Source of the DNA: Aplidium turbinatum
Taxonomy: Eukaryota; Chordata; Ascidiacea; Aplousobranchia; Polyclinidae
Direction: 5' to 3'
DNA length: 64,000 nucleotides
Assembly: GCA_918807975.1 (NCBI GenBank)
Contig: OU964926.1
Location: 20,157,996 to 20,221,995 of the forward strand
A model generated the notes under the pieces. It saw only the letters and a list, made by a program, of their open reading frames with translations. It did not search any database and had not been told where the DNA came from. This document shows positions 55,101-64,000 of the stretch, one piece after another (the stretch's first letter is position 1; each line of letters starts with the position of its first letter). The translations under genes were made by a program, and so were the position numbers.

Positions 55101-57842
55101 GGTCATTAAGGCAATCCTTTCCTTTCGAAATCTGCAAAGGACACCCACTAGTTTGTTTGTTAGGTTGGGACCTTGCAACAAGTGGTCATTGAGAGACACA
55201 CCTTGAAATTCTGCTGAACAATCAAATACCACACGAATTTTTCCAGGCTTCTTTGGGTGGTATACTCCAGTATGAGGGATGTAATTAATTTTGCCAGTCT
55301 TCTCTGCACCATGATCATCATCCACCACCTTTTCTGCACATGTGGAAACAACGTCTTTCATAAAGGTTACATAGTCCGATTCGAATCTGGGGTTTCTGTC
55401 AAACCTCCTTTTAAGCTGATTAATTCTCTTTAGAGCTAGAGCTTTATTATCAGGCAACATGACTTGTTCAGATTTTACTGGTAAGGGCATGACATAATGG
55501 CCATCTTCTTGTTGTGTGATGTCATGAGAAAGAATGTTGAGAAATGTTCTATCATGTACAGACATAGTACCGTCTAGGTTGTGATCAATAAAATCAGACT
55601 CCATTACCTTTCGAATTTGAGAAGGATTGATTACTTCTTTGGCATTGGTGGGATAAACAAATGTGCTGGGTATGCTTTTAAGCTTTGCATTTTGCTGATG
55701 TTCCAAATTCTCGACATTGACACGATGAGCGACTGATACACTGTTCCTAGTGGAATGGCACACTACTCCAACAATTCCCCAGCCAAGCAACGAACGTTGG
55801 CCATAAGGTTGGTCGTCTTCGCCAGACAAAATCTCTCTTGGTTTAACAGCCTGCGGAACGTTGTTACCAATTAGTAGACTGACTGGAACTTGTGGCAAGT
55901 ATGGTGCTATTTTCTCGGCAATAGGCTGTAGATGGTTCCACTTTCGAGCTACTTCGGGTTTGGGAATCTGGGATCGACTGGCTGGGATGTTATCTCTTGT
56001 AAAAACAGCAGGCAAGTTGATTTTAGTGGTGCGGTCAAAACTAACGACTTCTAAGTCATTTAACTTTCTTGTTGAAATTGTGGCATTACTTTTGTAAACA
56101 GTGGACAGGGTCAAGTTGGTCTCACACCCAGCCAAGCCTAATTGCACTCGCAGCTCATTAGAAATGAAGCAACTATTGGACTGATCATCGAGAATTGCGT
56201 AGCATAGAATTTCTTTAGATGGATTATGCTTGCTATGAACCCACAATGGAACAATCATGGAGTTGTCACATCCTTGGACTTCATTTTCGCTCTTGCAAAC
56301 TTCTACGCACCTGGAATGCAACTGTCCACTTGTTGTTGCCTGATTATCTGGTGACCTTTCGAAATGAAGTCCAGTGAGATGACGTCTCCGGCAAATTTGA
56401 CACACTGCTCTGTGCAAACATTGTTGAGCCCGGTGGTCACTACAGCACCCGCAAGCAAAGCAAAGTCGATTGTCCTTCAAAAATTGAAGCCGCTGATCAC
56501 GCAATATCTCCAAGAATTTAGAACAATCATTGATGACGTGTCTTCCTTGGCAATATGTACAGTACTGTCCCACACGGTTATAATTTCTTTCTTCAGTAGT
56601 AGTGGCAAATGTTCTTGCTGGTTTGGGGTCTTTAATGGCATTTTTAAATGACAGCACTTCAGTATTTAGCCCTGTCAGTTCAGGAATATTAACTTCTTCT
56701 GATCCAACTTCGACAAACTTTACTAATTCTTCAAAGGGTGGGTACTGGCCTGCAGTTCTTTTGTAATAGAAAACCCTTTCCCGCCATTTATTTTGCATGT
56801 AAACTGGAAGCTTTTGAATGATTTTGGTGGACTCTTGTGGGAAGTCCAGAATTTGAAGACCATTAACAGACTGTTTTACTTCAGCAACCTGTATCAGAAA
56901 GTCTGACAGGTGCTGAAGCTCCGCCGTCTGTCGAGGACTGATCCTTGGCCACGAGGAAAGCTTGTGAAGAAACGCCTGACCAATCGCGCTTGGATTGCCA
57001 TACCTTTCTTTCAGGCGATTTCTTGCAATAAAGTACGCATTTTCGCTTTGGTGTAGAAGCAAACCGGTAATGAGCTCCTTTGCATCTTTATCCAAATATT
57101 GACCAAGGAGATTCAGCTTGTGTTTAGGACAATGGACCCTATCTCCTATTAGGGCATCAAAGGCAGTTTCCCAAGCTGGAAATTCAATGATGTTGCCCTT
57201 AAACACATCAATCTTGATGTCAGGGATGCGGTAACTTGCAGTTGCCCTTTCAGCATATAAGGGAGCTCTATTGTTGTATTCTCTTTCCATGTGCAGATTT
57301 TCCATAGACGACATGATCCGCTGTTGCTGCTCGTGTTCTGATTCTACAGGAATATTGTGCAGCATTGAATTTAAACTTGATTCATGTGGACCACGGTTTA
57401 TTGCCGTGGATCTGGCTTCTTCTTTTGGAATTTTCAAGGTTACATGTCCATTATTGTTTCCTTCAGGAATGGGATGGGATTTTGTGGATGGGTTCTTGGG
57501 ACCTACAGGTTGCTTTGATTTTCTTGAGGCACCAGAGACAAGAGACATTGAGTCACTGGAACTAAACTCGATTGCAAGTCTTTGAAGCGCTTCTTCAACA
57601 CTCTTGTTGGCTTGATCGGCAAGCTTCTCACAATTTTCAAACTCTTCTTTGAATTTTCCTTCTTCATCCAGATTGCTTTCCTTTGCGCTTACAAAGGACT
57701 CTTCTAAGGTATCCAATGACGAATACAATTTCCCAACAGCACATCGAATCTCTGCACTGTCACTGGATGTAACTTTTAGGCTGTGGCTATTCTTACAACA
57801 TATTGTAAAAATAGCCTCAGAGGCTATTCTTACAAGCACCAC
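52164..57842 (-). mobile_element. BEL/Pao LTR-type retroelement, internal region looks whole
   Basis: One unbroken reading frame of about 1,890 codons reads gag-like region, CCHC-type knuckle region, aspartic protease (LDDQSNSCF), reverse transcriptase (KHDFYVDDGLTS), Pao-type RNase H region, zinc-binding and integrase core, and a C-terminal DUF5641-type tail, in the order typical of BEL/Pao. No envelope gene is seen. A purine-rich tract (AAAAAACAGC/GGGGGG region near 52010-52030) follows the frame as a possible polypurine tract. I could not match a pair of long terminal repeats on the two sides. The intact frame and lack of TAGGCTA-type insertions suggest a young copy. Confidence 0.9.
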
Positions 57843-58069
57843 TCAAGCATTACGTTTGACATCAATATGCGCTCATGCGTGATCTGGAACTGGTATACAA
57901 GTAGCGACCCTGGTTAAAAAGGAGATGACGTCACACAGGAGGAATCCACCATAAAATGGTGGAAAAGTGGGGTGAAATTAGTCAACCATGACAAAAAAAA
58001 GCGTGCAAGTGTCCGCTTTTACCTAATAGCTATGTAACACAAGCCCGAAAAACACCACATATCTCCTTA

Positions 58070-58860
58070 GAAAAGAATTAAACTTGACCAAGTTTAACTA
58101 TTTATCCGAAGAATAGCCTACTTCTAAAGATACCAGCATTTAATCAATAATATATCTTTGTCGTTTCTGCTTCGATTTTTACAATTGAACCATTGCTGGA
58201 AAGCGCAAGCTATCGTTTATCCAAATGAAGGTCAGCCAGACTCTAAAAGTTAAAAATATTTCTTAGGTAAAGAGTTGAACTTGACCGACTTTAACCATTT
58301 ATCCCAAAAATACTTGTAAAGATACCAGCATTTAATAAACGCTAATCTAAAGAACATATCTCTGTCTATTGACAAGCAAAAGTTGAGGTTGATAGCTTTT
58401 TCACAAAGCGAGCAACCGGGCTTCAAACACAAGCAAATAGCGCCCGATGACTCGTTGCATTTCCGAATCGAAGCAAGTATACAAGTCTCCCCGGTCTGCG
58501 ATCATTATATGTCTTTATTAAATTAGTTGTAAGTTGCTTGTTTCTGCTTCGATTTTAACAATTGAACCATTGCTGGAAAGCACAAGCTATCGTCTATCCA
58601 AATTAAGGTCAGCCAGACTCTAAAAGTTAAAAATATTTCTTAGGTAAAGAGTTGAACTTGACCGACTTTAACCATTTATCCCACAAATATTTTTAAAGAT
58701 AACAGCATTTAATAAACGCTAATCTAAACAACATATCTCTGTCTATTGACAAGCAAAAGTTGAGGTTGATAGCTTTTTCACAAAGCGAGCAACCGGGCTT
58801 CAAACACAAGCAAATAGCGCCAGATGACTCGTTGCATTTCCGAAAAGCTAGGCTATTTAC
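58070..58860 (+). repeat. 377-bp tandem repeat, two full units plus a partial
   Basis: TCTTAGGTAAAGAGTTGAAC starts at 58261 and again at 58638 (period 377). Unit landmarks: AACTTGACCGACTTTAACC, GATA.CAGCATTTAATAAACG, TTGACAAGCAAAAGTTGAGG, CAACCGGGCTTCAAACAC and TCTGCTTCGATTTT. A partial, more diverged unit precedes at 58070-58220. The two full units are nearly identical, so the duplication is recent. It borders the 5' side of the BEL/Pao element; whether it is part of that element is unclear. Confidence 0.85.
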
Positions 58861-59841
58861 AAAAAGTGAATACCGCACATGTTAAACAAAAACTGTACAT
58901 ATTTTGAGCACAGCACAGTAACTGTTAGGCCAGATCATCACCCATGTGTCCCTCCTCTCCTTGCCTAGATGAGACCTGCCATTTGTCCTCGCAACCCTTT
59001 TTGTTTCCCGACCAAACTGAGAAGTTTAGAGTTTCGTTATTTGTTGGATGCAAATAGACGCATGCTTACATTTTTGACCACCTTAAAACACTAAACCAGT
59101 TTCTGCTCGACATAGCCTACAGTGTTCAATTTTTGTCCCAGGAATCAACTCTTCAAGCAATACTTTCCCTACTTTGTGTGCACTAACATCCTAATTTATA
59201 TGCCATTGTTAACAATTGCGATATTCGTGAATTCATTTGAGGCTTTGGGTACCGGAATTAATATACTTATTTGAACTAGCAAATTCAATCCACAACACTT
59301 TCCACTAGGCTGTTACTTAACACTAAGCACGCATATGCGCTGCGATTTGTGGCCGTGTTAGCAACTGAAAAAAAGCCTTGGTGTGAAGATCACTGAATTG
59401 TTCAAAATGTGAGCTCAGTAGCCTATTACTGTGCTTGCAACTGCATGGTGCTATCAACGTGCAAAACAACTCGGCTCCAGGTCCCCTGCGGTCACAGACA
59501 CGCATATTATCCCTGAATAGGGGGGTATCGCGTTTGCCATTCGCTCATTGTCGCCTGGTTTGATTGCAAACAAGTCTGTTCTATGTAGTTGCTTTCCTCA
59601 TTGCGTCTAGTATGTCAGCACAATTGCTTTATCATCGCGAACGCCATTGTCACTTTTCCTCATCCACCTTTCCCAGGCTTGTTCGCGATGAAAGGCACAG
59701 AGTAACACGTAGCAATCTGCGGAACAAGAAGTCGTGGGCACTGAGTGGTAAAGTACAGTAGCAACTTAACAGTGACGACACAAATGCATGAGCAATGGAG
59801 ACAGCACACAAGCAACGAAAATGTTAATGCAATTCACTAAC
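58861..59841. other. No supported feature
   Basis: Spacer with no recognised exon, RNA gene or repeat partner. Confidence 0.4.
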
Positions 59842-60771
59842 TTGAAAAAACGCTTTCGATGGCCTTGATTTCCGCCTCACATTTATCGGTCATGAAAAAC
59901 GAAGGGTTCCAGTTTTCTGACCACCCTTTTACAACAGAAAGTGCTTCTGCTATGTCCGAAGCTTGTTCATTTTGGATAATAAACGTAGCAACAACCTGGT
60001 AACCAACATTCGTTCTGACGCAAAGAAAAAATAGAGGAAGGGAATACTTGGACGTCTTGTAAGTTGCATCCAAGAGGCAAATGCCTTGGCCGCAACGATG
60101 CAACAATCGTATTATCTTCATCTACGATGAGTTACAATCAACTAAATTTTCATCTTATGATAGTAGCCTACAGAAATAATATACGGTACTGTACGTAACA
60201 TTGAAAACCACCAAGCCTACTACGTGAATATGGTAAAAAATAAATTGTCTCAAAAAGATTGGTTGTGACCCAAACCCTGCCTTTAGTTACCGCTGGACAT
60301 GTCACTTGGTCCAATCAATAACACCACATAGGCGTATGGATTTGGCACACTAGATGGAAAAAATACAAAAGAGGTCAGTGAAGTAGGCTAGGCTACTTTG
60401 AATCAACAAAGCTTTTACACCTGAAAACTGAGTGTCTTTAAGAAACGAGATGAAAAGTTGATGAAACAGAACACATTTACATATGTTTATAGCATTTTTT
60501 GCAGTTAGTAAACCGTTTCCTCTTTTATGATGCCTAACCTCCACTTTGGTGAAAACACTGTGCTTTGCAGAAACCTTTTCAGAATCTTTGTCAACAAAGA
60601 AAAGGCTTATTATTGTAGTATGAATATCAACACTTAGTACACTAGTGAATTACAATGACAGGATGTTAAAAATCAACATTAACATGGCACCGTATGCTCG
60701 TTTCTGAACAACAACAAGCTTCGTTCCTGCTTTTGCTTCGTACTCTTCAATGGATCTCATGGCATCTTCAA
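59842..60771 (-). pseudogene. MULE-type transposase-like gene fragment (second copy)
   Basis: A clear exon at 60121-59842 (acceptor AG before ATGAAG, donor GTTAGT) reads GICLLDATYKTSKYSLPLFF and GYQVVATFIIQNEQ...FFMTDKCEAEIKAIE. This is the Mutator-like DDE core (D in LLDAT, D in MTDK) as in ZSWIM3-type proteins. An upstream exon at 60771-60691 reads EDAMRSIEEYEAKAGTKLVV, like the N-terminus of such proteins; a possible exon (EVRHHKRGNGLLTAKNAI) lies at 60600-60480. No SWIM domain follows within the window, so this is a partial copy or a gene whose 3' exons I missed. Confidence 0.55.
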
Positions 60772-61177
60772 CTGAAGCCAACCACTTTCAACAATAAACA
60801 ATTGATTTTTTACTGTTATAAACTTATGGATCTTCATCACCCATTTTTTGCCATAAGAAATCAAAGCATTTATGCCATAGCCTAAGATTACAGTGAAGAA
60901 ATGTAAATACTACACACATGCAACAAATCTGGATTTAGCGAGTATAAGGTAGCTGATAGTTTGAAGCTCCAGTTTTTCTTCTTTCCTTCTACTATAAGTA
61001 CTTCACCACATTTAGGTTTGTTTTATTCTGATGACAGCTCCTGATGAGTCAGTCAAAAAAAAAACTGCAGCTTCGAGCTACCTTTTACTTGCTATTTTCA
61101 AGTTCTGTACCACCATTTGCTATGAAAGAGTTCAACATACGTATACTAATTGTGTTAAGTTGGAAACAGTAAAATAG

Positions 61178-61360
61178 TTGAATATTAATGAACTGTTGAA
61201 GGTCTTGTTGGACCGTAGTATATTGCAGCAACTACATTACAAACCTGTACTAGTCCATGACTTTCAGCCAGCTCTCCCAAAGAATGTTAAATGTCCTAAA
61301 TGCATCAGAACTTTTAATGCCAGGATTGGACTCATTAGTCATTCAAGAACACATCGTTAG
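61178..61360 (+). pseudogene. LINE C-terminal C2H2 tail relic
   Basis: Ends with KCPKCIRTFNARIGLISHSR then THR-stop: a C2H2 finger (CxxC, HxxxxxH-type spacing). The phrase ARIGLxSHxRTH is typical of the extreme C-terminus of some LINE endonuclease-RT proteins. Only this end is present. It could instead be an ordinary zinc-finger fragment. Confidence 0.5.
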
Positions 61361-61518
61361 CGTTTTATGTGAGGACCATTGAAGAAACGATTTTTATCAA
61401 ATGTTACAAGTTTCAAGCATAACGCGTCAAGGCCAATAAGTCTTTTCGTAGTTCACGGTTTACATAACCTTGGTTTAATTGACAAAGCGAGATTGCAGTA
61501 TCACCTGAACATTCAATG

Positions 61519-64000
61519 TCACTTCTCCATAAGGTTGCATTTCCTGCAGAACCAAGACTTCGTTTTTGGCGGCATTGTTCTACCAAGACATCTCAGATGG
61601 TGCCAATCCAGACACGAGTCGCACATGATGCTGTCGCCTGCATCAAGATCTAAATAACAGGAGATGCACAACCAGCGGCCTTTATTTCGCAAAGTGGTCA
61701 GTAGGTTCTCCATCAACGTCCAACCGTCAAAAGAAAAATGTCTTCGCACAGAAGCAATGGCAATGTTTTCATCTAAACACTTCATTGGAATTCTTTCGGG
61801 CAACGTTTCAATTTCATTTTCTTCGATCAGTCGATCGCTGAATGGACGCAAGACCTCTTCTACTACCTCAGAATCGACAAACCAACTGAGTATTGCTGAA
61901 AAATATGACCATGGGTGACTTTGTTTGATGTAGCCTACGTACGCTTTGACGTAGCCTATCGGCTAGGCAGACCCACAGAAGTCAAAGTGTAGTTTTTTAA
62001 ACTAACGTAGGCTATAACAAAAATGAAGTCACACAAACATAAATGCAACAAACCTGCTTCTTTCTGAAAAGACGACTTCAGTCTGAATGGAATTGGTCCG
62101 CTCTTTTTTTGTCTCTTGCGTGGTAACCCAATGACTGTCAATCCAGCTCCTTTTGGCCTGCCACGTTTCATCATCTTCGGTGGAAATTTAATTGATCCTG
62201 CATCATCTGTTAATAAACACAACGAGAATCGAATATAGGCTACAACGTAGAAAACATCACTATTTCAACGTTTTTATTAAAAAATTAATAAACATAATGC
62301 ATTATGCAATGCAAGAAAAAACAACTAATCAGAAATGAATGTTTCAGAAACAGCACATACTTGTAAAAGACTGAATAGAACTGGACGGTGTCTGCATCAT
62401 AATCGCACTGGTATCAACGGTCGACAAGACGTCACCGGGTGTGTGCTGTGAACTACTACTTGAGACTGTAGGAAGTGCAATTCCAGGATCATTGCTGGAA
62501 GATGTTGCAGCAGCACTTCCAGTATCAGTGCCTGAAAAGGATCACCTCTGAGCAATGAAGAAACAATAGAAGCGTCGCACGAGTCTTTACTGGACAATTA
62601 TTGGATGTGTTGCACTGTTGCAATGGGGGCCAAACTGACGAGGTTACGGTCCTGGGCGGAACATAATGTCGTATAATCGTAAATACGTGCACTGGCAGTA
62701 GATATTGTGATATACCGTATTTTGAGTTGGAAGCGAGCACTTGAGGTGTCAACAAATCTACATTAACCTTTTGAAAACAAGATTTTGTTGCAGCCAAAAC
62801 ATGCTTCTGGCGTGGTTACCGAATGCCAACCAATCCAGTATCTATCAAAATCTGCTAGGTGTTTCTCGATGATTATTTGCACAATGCTGCATCACCTGCC
62901 AATAAACTCATTACTTATCAAATAATGCAGACCGTGCTATAATCTTAAGAAACATGAAACGTAGTGTAAGCGCAGCATGCAATGCAAGAAAAAAAAAACA
63001 ACTAATCAGAAATGAAGCTTTCAGAAACAGCATACTTCTAAAAGACTGAACAGAACTGGACGGAGTCTGCATCATAATCGCACTGGTATCAACGGTCGAC
63101 AAGACGTCACAGGGTGTGTGCTGTAAAGTACTGTTTGAGACCGTAGGAAATACAATTCCAGGATCATTGCTGGAAGATGTTGCAGCAGCACTTCCAGTAT
63201 TAGTGCCTGAAAAGGATCATGCAGTTGTTCACAAAAGCAGAATTACTGAGCATCTGCAACCTTGTATAATCGTAAATTAGTGCGCAACTGCGCATGCAGT
63301 ACATATTAGCCCACATATTGGATAGCTCAACGCCATAAAAATCATTGCTCAAAAAAAAATTGACTGCAAAATCACGACGCAAGTTGCAGTAACTAACCCA
63401 TATCTCTTCAGATATTTGAAAAAGTAGGCTAGTTTTTCTGATTTAGTAAATAGTGCTAGCATATAGGCCTACCTTTCTGAGTTTGACCCAAAAAGTTCAC
63501 AACTTGGAATTTCTTTCCTTCCTGCAAGAACTCTGCAATTTGTCGTAAATTATCCAGGTTGTATTGGAATTCATCCATTCCTTGTTCAGATATCATTAAC
63601 GCAATCTTCTGGGAAATATCTTGAACACGGCGATACTTTTGCTGTTCTGATAAAACACATCTTCTTTGAGGCTTGTTAAGAATCTCAACAGCTGGTAATG
63701 TGGATGCAGGACCGTTGTCCAGTGAGTTTCTTGTCAGGCGATGGGATTTAAGAAAATATTGCATTGTCCACCGTTCTGAACAAAGATTGGGATTGTACTC
63801 TGACATATGGAGCTGCCTTCTAACTGCTAAGACATGCCTACAAGGTAGCAGCATTGATGATGTGAATCCACAAGGACATGCTGTTGTTGTGACTGCCAAT
63901 TCCCCATGGACACGAGATTTTACTATGGCAGAATCATTCAAAATCTCTGACATGACAACCTTTTCCGCTAACTTGAATTGTTGTTGCACATGAATATATG
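61519..64000 (-). CDS. MULE-related SWIM/PHD protein, C-terminal five exons (runs off the right edge)
   Basis: Exons: beyond 64000-63473, 63206-63036, 62531-62361, 62206-62054, 61895-61519 (stop). All boundaries are phase 1 and join. Order of parts: SWIM zinc finger (CPCGFTSSMLLPCRHVLAVR), a hydrophilic region, two near-identical 57-codon Ser/Thr-rich exons, a basic AT-hook-like exon (KRGRPKGAGLTVIGLPRKRQ), and a PHD-like finger (WLCISC...SIMCDSC..WHHLRC...WFCRKC). A Mutator-like transposase core would be expected upstream, off the window; a related core lies at 59842-60121. This may be a domesticated transposase or a large MULE. SWIM and AT-hook parts suggest DNA binding; PHD fingers often bind histone tails. 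Function here is inference. Confidence 0.8.
62290..63215 (-). repeat. Duplicated exon segment (about 240 bp, two copies)
   Basis: 62290-62540 and 62975-63215 align over the whole exon plus intronic flank (CAACTAATCAGAAATGAA on one side, CCTGAAAAGGATCA on the other), with roughly one difference per ten to fifteen bases. Both exons are exactly 171 nt with intact AG and GT. Confidence 0.9.

Noticed and set aside
1-64000. CRISPR array, bacterial operon or phage features
   Set aside because: Spliced genes, SINEs and eukaryotic transposons show an animal nuclear genome; the tandem repeats lack spacer structure.

Overview
This is a window of an AT-rich, intron-rich animal genome. Three spliced host genes are recognisable: the pre-mRNA splicing factor CDC40/PRP17 (minus strand, N-terminal part, cut by the left edge), a secreted thrombospondin-type-1/EGF repeat protein (minus strand, partial), and a complete 12-exon collagen prolyl 4-hydroxylase alpha subunit (plus strand). 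The right edge holds the C-terminal half of a MULE-transposase-related gene with SWIM and PHD zinc fingers (minus strand). The repeat content (hAT, Kolobok, piggyBac, RTE, BEL/Pao, tRNA-SINEs, hammerhead-like hairpins) suggests a marine invertebrate, perhaps an invertebrate deuterostome. The phylum cannot be fixed from the sequence alone.

Layout: 1-3368 CDC40 exons 1-6, with a MITE and two SINEs in its introns. 3.4-15.6 kb is dense transposon territory: hAT MITEs, a hAT element with a transposase C-terminus relic, and a nested hAT composite at 7100-11981 carrying an RTE-type LINE. 15.7-23.5 kb is the TSP1/EGF gene, whose introns hold SINEs, a long-TIR DNA transposon (17823-20245) and a hAT carrying a 0.7-kb palindrome; a SINE sits inside one coding exon. 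23.7-31.6 kb holds nested hAT elements and a 3.6-kb Kolobok-like element with a THAP relic and a LINE fragment. 36.1-50.9 kb is the P4HA gene, whose introns hold a LINE fragment, a tRNA-Pro relic split by a 2.2-kb hAT element, MITEs and SINEs. 52.2-57.8 kb is a BEL/Pao element with one unbroken reading frame. 58.1-58.9 kb is a 377-bp tandem repeat. 59.8-64 kb is the MULE/SWIM/PHD region.

The most striking signal is a genome-wide-looking micro-insertion. The heptamers TAGGCTA/TAGCCTA, and the palindromic octamer TAGGCCTA, occur by the dozen. In at least eight places a comparison (reading frame or paralogous repeat) shows that the extra 5 bp (GGCTA or GCCTA) was inserted at a TA. The form TA-GSC-TA is what excision of a Tc1/mariner-type element with termini GGC...GCC would leave, by analogy with the TACWGTA footprints of Sleeping Beauty. 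None was seen in the host coding exons or in the BEL/Pao reading frame.

At least ten hAT-type elements with 8-bp target-site duplications could be delimited to the base, several nested in each other, which gives a relative insertion chronology.
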